From Trema orientale (Eukaryota > Streptophyta > Magnoliopsida > Rosales > Cannabaceae), in contig JXTC01000001.1 of assembly GCA_002914845.1 (NCBI GenBank), positions 1,783,208-1,847,207 of the forward strand: 64,000 nucleotides of DNA. Direction: 5' to 3'. This document shows, piece by piece, positions 12,310 to 24,706 of this stretch. Position 1 is the first letter of the stretch. Every line of letters begins with the position of its first letter. Position numbers and translations under genes: made by a program. The notes under the pieces were generated by a model. It did not search any database. It was given only the letters and a program-made list of their open reading frames with translations, and had not been told where the DNA came from.

Positions 12310-12743
12310 GGCACCAATCCAGTAGGTATTTTTTTTTTTACCTATACATAAGTATCGTTTTGGCTAATGAAAATGAATAATGCTATAGGGCACCAGTGGT
12401 GCCCAGCACCACAGTGATGTGTCAGTCTGTCACTGGCTAATCATAATTATAATTTAAGTGCGGTCTATGTGGGACCCAGTTTATTAATTAAATCATCCAG
12501 TGACAAACAGACATGTCACTGTGGTGCTGGACACCACTGGTGTCCCATAGCATTGCTCAATGAAAATTTATCATGCATATTTTTTTTATAGTAAAAAGTA
12601 AGAGAGAGAAATAACATTAATGATGTACGTCTTTTGATACACCTTATTATAGTCGTTGGATTACCATTAGATGATGATCCAACGATTGAAAAAAAAAATA
12701 CCTACACATAGGTAAAAAAAAAAATAACTTTTGGATTGACAAC
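12310..12743. mobile_element. GGCACCAATC-family MITE carrying a nested MITE
   Basis: The left end GGCACCAATCCAGTAGGTAT and the inverted right end GGTTGTCAATCCAAAAG match the element at 3763-4007. Removing the nested 184-bp element at 12375-12558 and one target repeat restores a length close to that copy. It ends about 800 bp before the start codon of the DUF599 gene. Confidence 0.65.
12375..12558. mobile_element. Nested hairpin MITE with perfect 9-bp duplication
   Basis: The ends read GAATAATGCTATAGGGCACC and, inverted, GAGCAATGCTATGGGACACC, opening terminal inverted repeats of about 60 bp that include CAGCACCACAGTGA. The 9-bp repeat AATGAAAAT flanks it at 12366-12374 and 12559-12567, as expected for a MULE-type transposition. 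Transcribed, the whole 184 bp could fold into a near-continuous hairpin. The element at 57539-57719 has a similar GAGTAATG start, length and duplication. Confidence 0.8.
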
Positions 12744-13350
12744 CATATATATATATTGGGAGCAAGTATCTTATATATATATACACATACATATGTTATA
12801 TATATTTTGAGGTAAGGATCTTTTATACATGTATAGATGTATTAGTATAAATACTACCAAATATATATTGAATACAATTTATTCTTCTACCAAAAATATT
12901 CTCTCATTTATTTATACTCCATATCTTTAATCAGTTCCACTTTATATATACAACAAATGTCATTTTATAAAGGCAAAACACTAAAGCCGTATACACTTCA
13001 ACAATAATTCATCCAAAAGAAGAAGAAACAATATCACGGCCTCATAGAGTCATTTTGTATTCCTTAAAAGAAAGCTAGCTGAAAAAAAACAAAGAAAACT
13101 ACCCAAAAAAGATAACAAATAAGAAAAGGAAATCCAAAAAAAAAAAAAAAAAAGCGAAAGTGGCAAGTGGGGGATAACTCACCCAAAAAATTCGGCTCAT
13201 GTCCGTAATTTAGCAAAAAAGTAGGGGGGTTTTTTTGGCTTTAGCCTACTTTGCTTCTTCATTTTAAGTTCTCTCTCCTTAAAAACTTTCCCACATGAAC
13301 TATGCAGTTAAAACGGTCCACATACATTTTTTAATCCATGTACAAGCGTG

Positions 13351-13363
13351 TCTATATATATAG
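13351..13363 (+). promoter_or_regulatory. Probable TATA box of the DUF599 gene
   Basis: TCTATATATATAG lies about 180 bp upstream of the start codon, followed by a GAGAGAGT-containing leader. TA runs are common here, so position and leader context are the main support. Confidence 0.45.
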
Positions 13364-13542
13364 CTCGCGAGTCTCGCCAAAGTGGAGAGAGTAGGAGAAA
13401 TTTTATAACTTACAAGAGAGCAATATCAATAGTAATCACAACTCGATAGAGCTATATAACTATATATATATATCTAATATTTTAGGTGATAGTTTGAGAG
13501 ACAAATAATTAGGAGAGACAAGTAAGCTAGCTAGTAAGAAAG

Positions 13543-14855
13543 ATGCAGTGGAGAAAAGCTTATTTGGACGTGATTCTTGTTCCACTAGGCTTCTTAGTGG
13601 TCACTTTTTATCATCTATGGTTGTGGCATAAGGTCCGGACTCAACCTGAGACCACCATCATCGGAATCAACGCCAGAGGACGTCGTTTTTGGGTCTCCGC
13701 CATTGTCAAGGTATGTAATTAACTTATAACTTATATATTTAATTTTTGTTTGTATATATATACGTATATCGCCATCTCATTGCGACTTACTCATTAACAG
13801 CATTTGCAATTGCAAACTTAATTTCTACAAGAAAAATATAATATATATATATTACTAAGTTTCTATTGCCTAACCAAATACCTCTATCTATATATGATGA
13901 TTTTATTACAATTTTCGCTGTGTATATTAATACGAAAACACGTTTGATTGCGCATATATATACATATAGTATATACACAAACAGTAATGCCCCATTTGTT
14001 TAAGTTCAAAACTCATGAGAGCAGATTGCAGCCTGCATCTATACATATATCTATAATTATGGCAGCGAAAACCAATTATAATTACTTCGTCAATTTTTAA
14101 AAATTATATAGCTAGGGTTACACATCGCTCGGCACGATTTATTTAAGTTGTCACACATATGAGCTAATAATGTCACTATATATTACAGATTGACAACAGA
14201 TACTACTTTCCTTGATTCTTTGCCTTATTCTAAAACTTACTTTAGTTATATTGGGCCGAATAATGAAATATGAAAAAAATTGGAATACCCATATAATATA
14301 CCAGAAAACTATAAGAACCCAGATTATTCCAGGTGCCACATAAAGTTACCAGGTGTCATCGCAAAACGTACTAAGTTGATCATCTCAATATTATTATATT
14401 AACATTGATTTGAGTGGATGAGATTATAAGCTTGATTTTGTTGATATCGTCTTTTCGCCACAACCAACAGACCCCAGATTATAAAGTAGTGTTACGAAAC
14501 ATAATTGTCACATTTCTATAAATCATCGTGGTCCACTCTTACGTACAGTAAAAGCAATAGCATCACTACATATATATGTTGTGGCCCACAATGATCTCCA
14601 ACATTAGAACTAATTATTAGGGATATAATTATTAATAATGGTCATTGCACATAATCATGAGGTACCCAGAACATATATAAATTGAATCGTCACATTTTTT
14701 TTCGTTAAGTCACACATGATTTACGTACCTAATTGTTAACAGTTATAAGTTGTCATATTTTGTTACTGAAAAAAGCACCCCCACCCGTTATGTATAAATT
14801 CCTAACGCATCTACTTATAACTATTATGCTTTGGTTAGCTGTTTAGCACTTCCAA

Positions 14856-14890
<35 letters not shown>

Positions 14891-15930
14891 CGCATGGCTT
14901 TAACATTAAAACCTCAATTAAAGCTTGCTTGGTTGCATGCCGTGATCTATTTTTCTTACAGTACGTATTTCTTCCACTTTGTTCTATGTTGCATCACACG
15001 TCAGCTAGGTTCATCAATCATCCACTGTCGGGTGTATTATATAGTACTACCACTGCACGAAATTCCTGCTTGCGTATGACCATTTTAATATATAGATGGC
15101 TACATTTTCCAACATTTTTAATCCATATGACGTTGGAATTCCATAACCCCTTAATTAAGCTTAATTATTTACATGGAATTAGACCAATATTACTAATTTA
15201 ATGGGTAGGTAAAAACTCATTGAAGAAAAAGACAAATAATTAGCCAAAACTTTTTTAATATGTTGTGACTAATTGTAAATAATTTGTTCTTGGCGCACTT
15301 TCGATAAGATATTTTAATATAAAATTCTTCTCTTTATTCATAATTATAATTATTTTTTCTGGGCAGGATAATGATAAGAAAAACATCTTGGCCGTACAAA
15401 CACTAAGGAACACAATCATGGGATCAACGTTAATGGCCACGACATCCATCCTGCTCTGCTCGGGTCTGGCGGCGGTTATAAGCAGCACATATAGCGTGAA
15501 GAAGCCTCTAAACGACACCGTTTATGGGGCTCACGGGGAGTTCATGGTGGCCCTCAAATACGTCACCCTACTCACAATTTTTCTCTTCTCTTTCCTATGC
15601 CACTCTCTCTCCATCCGGTTCATCAATCAAGTTAACATCCTGATCAACGCACCACAAGACGACACGTCACCGGTCACAATTCCGTACATCGCGGAGCTTT
15701 TGGAGAAGGGTTACCTGCTAAACACAATAGGGAACCGGCTCTTCTACGCTGGCCTTCCTCTCCTGTTGTGGATATTCGGTCCGGTTCTTGTTTTCTTATG
15801 TTCCGTTACAATGGTTCCGGTTCTCTACAATCTTGACATTGTGTTCCCAAGTGCTAGTAGTGGTAGAAGTGGTGATGATCAAAAGATGAAAGGGATTAAT
15901 GGGAATGAAGTTGGGGACTTCATTGTGTGA
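13543..15930 (+). CDS. DUF599 family membrane protein, two exons
   Basis: Two exons: 13543-13710 (56 codons, from ATG after AAGAAAG) and 15367-15930, joined across a phase-0 GT-AG intron of 1656 bp (donor GTATGT, acceptor TTCTGGGCAG). The product is 243 residues, normal for this family. Residues 9-28 form a hydrophobic segment (DVILVPLGFLVVTFYHLWLW), and the second exon encodes three or so more: 'STLMATTSILLCSGLAAVI', a stretch around 'YVTLLTIFLFSFLCHSLS', and one or two near 'LFYAGLPLLLWIFGPVLVF'. The tail is polar and short. DUF599 proteins are plant multi-span membrane proteins without an established biochemical role, so no function is assigned. The first in-frame ATG in exon 2 lies deep in the domain, so exon 1 supplies the start. 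The intron contains only AT-rich DNA and a CT/TA microsatellite near 14860-14890. Confidence 0.9.
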
Positions 15931-17719
15931 ATTTAGAGTAATTTTAGTGTAATTGAATAGTTATAATAAAAAAAAACATCCAAGAAAAGAAAGTGATTAC
16001 TAGGCCATTTTGAGTTTTGAACAAATCCATATATTTGGAAGTAAACGTACGAAAGACTGATGCTTTATGTTTTGAAACTTTGTAAAAAAAAATTATAAAA
16101 GTGTGTCGCTTCATGAATCCTCTTTTTTTGGCACGAATCTTAAATGTCGTTTCTCTTTATATGTGTCGTTAAATCATTTTCAGGAGATGACCATGATATT
16201 GATCAATATCTTATGAGAATCTTATCCGTTTTATTTCTGATGTCAAATTAGAGAGGAAAATAAGAAATACGTGTGAATATATATTATCAATTGTGATCGT
16301 TTGGAAAGAAATATCTTTTTTAGGGAATCACTTGTGTAATTAGCAGACATTATATAAGTATAGATACACCATTTTTATGTGTATATATAGTAGTATATGA
16401 ACAATTTGTTCTACTAATTGATGTTGATATAGTAATATTGGAGATCGAAACATACCAACACATTAATGCAATCATAATAGCTTTCTTTTATAATTATATT
16501 TTTTTATTTTACCCTCGTTTAGAAGTGGCAAAATTCAAGTCACAATATGATAATAAGACTTAAATTAAAAGGCTTGCATTTATTATAAATAAATATGAGT
16601 CAAAACAAGTTTAACTCGATTAAATAACATCATGTCAAAATTAGGTTATGATTAGTATTTGACAACATTTGAATTAGAACTTTATTTATGGCTATTTAAT
16701 TGATTATCGTTTATTGGTTGTATTGGAAATGTGAAATAATATTTTCAGTTTTTAATTTATCAATAAAAATATTAACAATACAATATAGATCAATTAATAG
16801 GTCAAAAGATGATAAGTTACTCAATAGGTTGTATTAAATTGGACTAAATATGACATGTTTATAATAAACATGTTAAATTATGTACATGTAATTAGGTTAA
16901 ATGGTAACTAAGTAAGCAAGTCTTGTCAGGTAAATACGATCTGTTTAACTAATGTGTTAAGTATGTCCTATCAAGTGTTACCCATATATTAAACAAGTCA
17001 TATTTATGTTCGTATATCATATATGATGACAAGGAATTTCAACAAATTGTGCTCAGATATACCATTTTCTCATTATACTTGTCTCAATACTATTGGGTTT
17101 TAATTTTCTATGTGAGCTTATATATTTAATGACAATTATATGATACTAGGACTATCTAATTAAGTAGACTATTAAGTAATCTAATTATAGGCTCAGGAAA
17201 TTACTAACTGGATACGAGCGGGCTATATAATGTGTAGATACTCATTGCTGATCCAATATGAATTAATAGGATCTCTATTAGTTGTTAGTATGTATAGACA
17301 TAACTATTAGGGTTTTGGTCCCCAAAACAAATAGAACATACGCTCTTCTCCTCTGCCTCCAGTAACAGAGAGAGATCTCATTGAGCATACATAGAGTATT
17401 CTGGCTGTGAAAGACCTTATACTCTCATGTTTTTAAGAATTCGTCGCACCCGCTTACGTGATTACATCATTTACTGTCAATAGCTATGGATTCAGGTTAG
17501 TCACTGTTTTTCTCTTAATAATTCTTTTCCTTACAATTCGGTATGATAGATTTTAGGATTGTATTTGGTTTGTCAATCCATAAATCATGTCTAACAGATA
17601 CGACATGATTATACTGTGATATAAACGTTGCCACCCCTAATTGTAATTAACAGAGTTAGACTATGGAATTTCCTTTAATAATAAATATTTGCTAATAATG
17701 ATAATAATTTATTTAGGGA
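15931..17719. other. AT-rich intergenic DNA downstream of the DUF599 gene
   Basis: The 3' UTR of the DUF599 gene probably ends near an AATAAA-like run at about 15965. A short stretch at about 17300-17510, with GGTCCCCAAAACAAATAG and CCTCTGCCTCC, is less AT-biased and resembles a leader or a repeat end. It has no open frame or partner in the window, so nothing further is called. Confidence 0.4.
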
Positions 17720-19100
17720 AGTGAAAAAAAAAAATTTTACCCCTGTTTTCAACTTTTTTAAAAAATAAAATAATTTTTTAGATATATAGGCAAAATTATT
17801 TGCATGACCTTCAATATCGAAGAGGTAAAATCTATGTTGTAATTTTAGATGTTGCAACATTACTGTTGTAATAACGAATGGAATATTTGTCCTGGCTTTA
17901 TTCACGTATTTGACTATAACTACAGTTGTCGTGTGATTAATTAATGGTTTAATATCACTAAAATTTGATTAGGATTATTTATAGTTAATGTTTGCCTTGC
18001 AGAAAAATTAATCTTGATAATTCTTTTTTGTTTAAGTCGTGTTTAGTATAGATTTAATTAATATGTAATTGAGTCAATTAATTACAAAATAGTCTAATCA
18101 GGCTCTAATTTTATTAGGTATATATTTGGATATTATTTCTTTTAATATATTTGACAGCTCTTGTAAATTGTTTAAGGAAACAATATTGTTGTGTGAATAA
18201 GTAATTGCCTAATTTCTAAAAAGAATTTCAAGGTTGCCATTTTCTTTTTTATTCTAAGCTGATTCTAGATGTGTTTAGAAGATTTTATTATGTTTATTTG
18301 CTAATTAATTTAAGAGAAATCGGATTTATAATTGCAGGAATCAAATTGGCAACTTTCCCAGAATATTATAATATGACTATTTTAGACAGGGTTAATGTTG
18401 TAACATCCCTGAATAAAATCAGCATTTAATTTCAGATCAGTCTTGTTTGCGATTTTAATATTTTTGACTGATTATTTTGTTTTCTAATGATCATTTATTG
18501 TGATTGAACGTGTCTTGCAGATTACTAAATATTGGAAGACCTAAAGCACTATAAATAGAACTCTAGGGTAGAATATAAAGTGTGTCTAGTGCCATGTATG
18601 TTTATGATTACTATTAGAGCAATATTTTATTAAATCTGTCTATACTTTGAATTTTGAGGCTAGGAGGGATTTTTAGTTGTGAGAGTGCTTCAGGAGAAGT
18701 ACGAGCGCTTCGGGAGAAAAGCATCAAGTCTTCGGGAGAAGGCAGATTCTAAGAAATCTGAAGGGAGTTCAGATGGAAGGAATCACATCAAGTCAAGGGG
18801 AGCTCGCTAGATGGATTAGTGAAGGAGTATTTGCATGTTGTAACATTTAAAAGAGAGGGTCGTTTAAATTTGATTAGTGTTTGTACTCATGTTATTCTTT
18901 ATTAATAAGTTTATTTCTCTGAACGTGACCCTTTAGATGTAGACTATCAAAATATAGTTGAATCAAGTAAAACTATTGTGTGTCAAGTTTTTACTTTTGA
19001 TATTACAATATCCATATAACAATTTTTCATATAACCACCTCACAGAATTAATTGGATAAGTAATTATATTCGTTGAGAATATAAAAAAACGGTCGTAACA
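17720..19100 (+). mobile_element. Diverged solo LTR of the Sirevirus-like family
   Basis: Read on the plus strand, this matches the reverse complement of the LTRs at 31993-33264 and 41933-43167 in order. Shared words include GGAATATTTG(T/A)CCTGG, TAATGTTTGCCTTG, TTTAGACAGGGTT, CTATAAATA, ATTAATAAGTTTATTTCTCT, and a terminal GTCGTAACA at 19092-19100 against GTTGTAACA. No internal coding region adjoins it, so it is probably a solo LTR left by recombination. The 3' end is clear; the 5' end near 17720 is uncertain. It is more diverged from both LTRs than they are from each other. Confidence 0.75.
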
Positions 19101-22087
19101 AATATAATCAACTATTACTTTCTAAGAATGGAAGAAAGACAACCAAAATTGGGGGGAGAAAAGAGAAGAAATCAATCAAGATCAAGAAGTGTGCTATCCA
19201 GCAATTCTCAGGAATATATATATATGTGTAAAAGCATATGAAAACAAAACAAAAAAGTACTAAATTGCAAAAAATACAAACAGACGCATGCATGCATATT
19301 GTGTCGGTAAAAGTGTATATTGTGAATTTATAAATTGAAGGAAAAGGTTATAATAATTTATTACACCCATAATATAAGTCTCGTTTTAGCATGTCATTTT
19401 GCACTATATGCACAAGTTGATACATGAAGCAAATGGATCTTTAAGACTTTTGATTGGTTAAATATACGGATATTGTTTAGAAATAAACTAGAGGCAATAG
19501 TTTGGTAAATAAATAAAGTATGCGAAGTCCAATAAATATGTTTATTTATTATGCTCGCCCATGATCATGAATAATCAGCTTAAAATACATATTTGTGTGA
19601 TTAAAAAAAGAAAAGAAAGCCCATCATGATCTTCCTTTTTCCTTTTATCGATTTTCTTTTTAATTTGGTCCAAAATGGGACAGACCTATATTGAACGCCA
19701 AAATCCATAACAACGTAGCTTCGCTTCTTTTTCTTTTTGTCTTCTTTTCTAAATAAAGTGAAATGAGTTATTCAATATTCAGAGAAAAGAAACAAAGAAT
19801 TAGTTCTTTGCTCGTACACTTTACACATAGCATAGGAAGCTAGATTCTCTTGTTCCTTTTTTGTTTTTTTTAACAAAGTTCACGATATGTTTCACCAAAC
19901 TGATTTATTAAACAACTAATACATGCTTTTAATTAATTCCACTTACTAACCTTCCAATAATTTGGCTATGAAAACTGAAAAGTAATAAAAGAAATAACAT
20001 AGTCCCAAGGGAAATGATCACAGAAAACGTATGTGTTTTATAAATAAAACCCTAGTATATATGGAAATATCAGAGAAACCCCTATACATATGTAGTTATA
20101 AAACACCTTTGAATTTAACAATTGTCAAATCACTCCTAAGTCCTATCTCGTTGTGAAATGGAGAGAAAATTCATGTAAAATGACGAAATTTTCATTAATA
20201 GAAAGACCTATATTCTAAAGCCTATCAAATAATGCATGTAACCAAACAAACTTAAACCAAATTATTATAATCAAGTCCTAAATTTTGACAAGAAAATTTC
20301 AAAATAAAAAAAAAATCCAAACCTAGAATAAAAAAAATTCTAAATTAGTTATAAAAATAAACGCTTTTAAAATTACTCATAAATATATTTCTAAATTGAG
20401 AACTAGAATCCAAAATTAATTTACTCTTTTATTTTCAAATTTATTTTGGATTTTATTCATTTTGAATTTCTTACTTTTTAATCCAATTATCTCGTTTTTA
20501 ATAATTTGGTTATAAATATTTTCTTTTCTTACATGTATAAGTTAGCGTTTGGTACTTCTTTATATTAAGGAAATTTTTTTTTCCCTTTTGTATAAATTTT
20601 ACATCATTTCACTATCAGGCAATTTTTTAAAAAAAAAAAGAAAAGAAAAGAAAAGGCGATCATTTCATTTAATAAATTCAATCAATGCATCAGAAAGATT
20701 TGGGGTGAGATTTTTCACCTATAAAGTTCGTTGTCTAACATAAGAGCATATACTTTATCAGATTATTTCAAGTATCACCTGAAAAATAAGACAAAAGAAC
20801 TATATTCAACAAAGATTTTAAAATCCAATTCCATCTTTGAATTAGACATCTAAGCCTAAAATCGACAAACAATACAAGAACAATACTAAAACACTCTCTC
20901 CTTAATAAAAGAGTAATAATAAAACATATTTTAAAAAAACGATGGATAAATATAATTCTCCCTCATCCAAAAATTATATGGACAAGGTGCGACAACACAA
21001 ATTTGTTGTGTTTTTTTTTTTTTTCCTTGTTCTTCTTGTTTATTCAATGCTCTGGAGGATCTTGCCTTCTCTATAATTTTTAAATTCGAAATTTTTAGGT
21101 AGTAGTGTCAAACGCATTGTGCCATGTCGGCACAACCCATTTAAGTTGGACACAAATATGCTTTCGTGTCGTGACCACTTTTTAGTCATGTCATATCATG
21201 CCAACCCACCGTATAAAATCACTAGTTCTGCATGGCCCACCGACCCATGCTCTAACGTGGCGTGCCGTGCTAGCATAGTGCTTGAATATGCCCGTCTTTT
21301 TGGGCCGAAATTGATCCATCTAATTAGTAAATGTTATTAGTTTTATTGTCCCTTTTATTAGTTTTTTTTTCAAATAATTCAAATTTATATAAAAAAGAAA
21401 GATAAATTTAATGTAAATTTTTATCTTAACAAGACTTCCATTGCACCTAGTTAATCATAAATTCATAATTATTTGAAAATTCTTCTTTTTTTCTTTTGAA
21501 TGAAAGTCTATCAAGGTAAAGAAGCATCAATAGAAAGTAGAAGCATACTAACTAGGTTGGCATATAACTATCTCAATAATCCCTTTAATGATCCTTGATA
21601 GATAATTATTATTAGTAAGAAAAATAGAAGAAAAGAGAACAACAGTTTAGAGCTTACAACCCAAAATAAAAAAAAAAACTAGAAAGGATCGAAAAAAAAA
21701 AAAAAATCATATGAGTCTCGTTAAAATCTGAATAAACAAAGCCCAATAGGAAAAAATTTCTAGCCAGGAAAAAGAATACTCATTACTCAAGAAAGAAACT
21801 ACTAACGAAAATGATAAAAATGTTTAGGAGCTAAATCTCTTACAACATAAGAAATAATAAAATCTTATTCATTTCCCTTATCGTTGTTTGATTTTAAATT
21901 TGTAAAATCTTCTTCCCATATTGTGTGGTATATTTTTTGCATTCTTTTTTTTTCCTCCTTTTTCCTTATCCTAAATATATTATCCTCCCAATCTTTAACG
22001 ACCTACTTAATAATTCCACTTGAGGTGCTAAAGAAAATAGGAAAAAAAATTTTAAAAGACATGTATATAGGAAAAATAAAATAATAA
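19101..22087. other. AT-rich intergenic DNA with hAT-like remnants
   Basis: No gene is supported. About 21100-21330 is a GC-richer patch with CGTGCCGTGCT and GGCCCACCGACCCATG words like the ends of hAT-type elements here; a similar patch lies at 22480-22640. The open frame at 21119-21340 falls in this patch and looks non-genic. The rest is poly(A)/poly(T)-rich sequence. Confidence 0.4.
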
Positions 22088-22096
22088 TAATACATA

Positions 22097-22456
22097 GGGA
22101 TAATATCATTTTTATACCTTGTATTTTAACACTTTGTTCAGTTTACACCTTGTATTTTAGTTATTATCAACATTGACCTTTAAATTAAATATTTGTTATA
22201 TATCTATACCCTGACACCAATTTAGAGCAGTTCATTTACTAAGATGATTTAATAAACTTATTCTCGGATCAGTTTTTATATGGTTTATTTTCAATTTTTT
22301 ATACAACATCATGGTAAATTAACTGCTCTAAATTTGTGTCAAAGTATAAATTTATAATATATTTCAAATCTAAAAGTCAATGTTGATAATAACCAAAGTA
22401 CAGAGTATAATTTGAACAAAGTATCAAAATACAAGATATAAAAGTGATATTATCTC
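22097..22456. mobile_element. MULE-type MITE with perfect 9-bp duplication
   Basis: The ends GGGATAATATCA and (inverted) GAGATAATATCA open terminal inverted repeats of more than 80 bp, sharing TATTTTAGTTATTATCAACA-like sequence. The 9-bp TAATACATA lies on both sides (22088-22096 and 22457-22465). It is 360 bp long with no coding capacity. Confidence 0.85.
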
Positions 22457-23474
22457 TAATACATACATTTAACATGCTAATGTTCTGTTCCTATCGTGTT
22501 TGTGTGTTGTACCATATCACGCCGTGCTTATATACGTGCCATGTCGTGCTTAACCCATCGTGCCTAATTTATTATTCTGGTACAGCCCATATGATCGTGT
22601 CGGGCCATACCGTACTATCGTGCTAATGGGCCAGCTCGACCCTATTGACAGATCTGTTTCAAGACCATATAGTTAAATTTAGGGGTTGTTATGATATTTT
22701 ATATATACTTATACATCAAAATTAGATTTAACATTAGTAATTTTTTTAAAATGACATTTACCTTGACAATTAGGATAAATAGTTAATAATAGTGACCATT
22801 ATTATTTAAAGCTTGCAGAAGAGGCATCTATATCAGTTAGTTAGGTGGTTACATTTTGGGAGTTTAAGCTAAATATAAAAATCATTTTCAATTTGTTCTC
22901 CAATAACTCCTTTTTAAGCATATGTGGCTCGTTTGGATTTTTTTTTTTTTTTTTTTGAGGTTGTTTTTAGCTTTTAAAAGTAGTTAGAGAATATTATGGG
23001 ATAGTGAAATATTTGGTAAATTTCTACTCATAATATGCTACGTAACTACTATTTTAAGTAGAATTTAGTAAGAATGATAAGGGATATATGCTTCTATCAT
23101 ACAAATTTTCTAAAAATATCATTTTACAACATACAATCTATAGTTTATCAAACATTTATATGTTTCTTTTTTAATAACACAATAAATTTATAAATTTAAT
23201 TTACCAAACACCTATATCTTTTTTTTTTTCCTTATAGCTGCTTATTACTCATGATAAGGCTACAGCACAGCCACAGGATAGCACAACAATACCAAATAAG
23301 CCTATAAAATTATTTTTAGTTGCAAAAGTGGCAAATTTCATATCAAAACTTCCAAAAATCGCTAATATCGTACAAAAATGGTGTTGAGTCCAACTTCCCC
23401 ATCTCCATATTCGAAAAAAAAATTAGACTAGTTCCACTTAATGGAACCAACTAATTATTACAACATTCAATTTC

Positions 23475-24476
23475 GAGATAACGGTAAAAAATACCCTAAA
23501 GTATAACGTTTCTGTAATTTTAATCATGTCTTTTGGCTTGTGCAAAATTATACTTCCATATTTCAGATCTCTGTAACTTTGTACCATCTATGTACAAATT
23601 GAGTGATTAGTGTTAACTATTTCAAGTTATTTTTAATAAACTTTTTGTGTTAGCTAGAAATAAGATATCTCAATTCAGATTCCATATCTAGTGAGAATTT
23701 TGTTGATAAGTAGGGGTGGCGATTCGGGTTACGACACGATGACACGAACATGACACGATTTTTTGTAAGTTAGGGTCGAAAAAAAAGAGTGCGGGTCAAA
23801 ATCGGGTCGACCCGCCTGACACGAATATTAAAAAAAAAAAAAAGTCGGGTTCAGGTCGATACGCTTGACCCGAACTTGACCCGTTTGACCCGCCAACAAA
23901 TATATACATAATTAAATTATAAAAATATTATTTATTTAATTTATTTATGACTATTATTATAGATATATTTAATTTGTACAATGTAAGTGTTTAGGATTAT
24001 AAATTATTAGTTATATTTATAAATTGTCCCTAATTTATTTATTTTAAAATGAGACAATAATGGACTTAGAAAAAAAAAATAGTAGAATAATATAGGTCAT
24101 AGTGGGTTGGCGGGTCAAAAATAGGTTGACGGGTCAAAATCAGGTTGTGGGTTAAGTGTTATTCACTAAAGCGGGTTGTGCGGGTCGGGTTCGGATCAAC
24201 CCGTTTTAAGTGCGGGTCGGGTTAGTGTCGATGTTTTTCTGACAGACGGATCACAGATCGAGTTCGGGTTGATATAATTTGCGTATATATTAGACTTCAA
24301 CTATACATGAACCCAACCCGTCGACACAAATTGCCACCTCTATTGGTAAGTTTATATTCAGAAGATACAAATTTGTAGAGATTTGAAATATGAAGGTATA
24401 ATTTTGTACAAGCCAAAAGACATGGTTAAATTTACATAAAGGCTATACTTTAATTCCCCCCCCCCCCAGATAACCC
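23475..24476. mobile_element. MULE-type MITE split by a nested hAT MITE
   Basis: Both arms carry an inverted repeat of about 95 bp around ATGTCTTTTGGCTTGT and ATACTTCCATATTTCA. The right arm is next to a run of twelve C (24456-24467). Flanks TTCAATTTC and TTCATTTCC are an imperfect 9-bp duplication. A hAT element occupies 23711-24342; without it the MITE would be about 370 bp, like its relatives at 2664 and 22097. Confidence 0.75.
23711..24342. mobile_element. Non-autonomous hAT element with 8-bp duplication
   Basis: The ends are TAGGGGTGGCGATTCGGG and (inverted) TAGAGGTGGCAATTTGTG. Flanking 8-bp repeats TTGATAAG and TTGGTAAG differ at one base. Subterminal regions are rich in CGGGT and ACCCG words, as in other plant hAT elements. 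It is nested in the MULE MITE and so is the younger insertion. Confidence 0.8.
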
Positions 24477-24706
24477 TTCATTTCCTTCTCCGGTTTATGC
24501 CACTTTTTCTTTTCGAAAATTTGTTTTGTTTGTTGGTTGTCCTAACTAAATCAATCCCAAATGAGACATTCAACCACTGAAAGTGATAGTAAACAAAGAT
24601 AAATTGTTGTTAACTTTAATTCTTCTTAAAAAGTTTTACTTAGTTGCTTAACCCCTCTATATCTATAATAAATTTACACCGAGTATCCATTTTTGTGCCA
24701 TATATT

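Noticed and set aside
14831..15201. Two overlapping plus-strand frames upstream of DUF599 exon 2
   Set aside because: They fall in the DUF599 intron, include a CT/TA microsatellite and have no partner exons.
15255..15518. Minus-strand frame over DUF599 exon 2
   Set aside because: It is the shadow of a well-supported exon on the opposite strand.
21119..21340. 73-codon plus-strand frame
   Set aside because: It lies in a GC-richer, hAT-like repeat patch, and similar sequence at 22480-22640 is not open in the same way.
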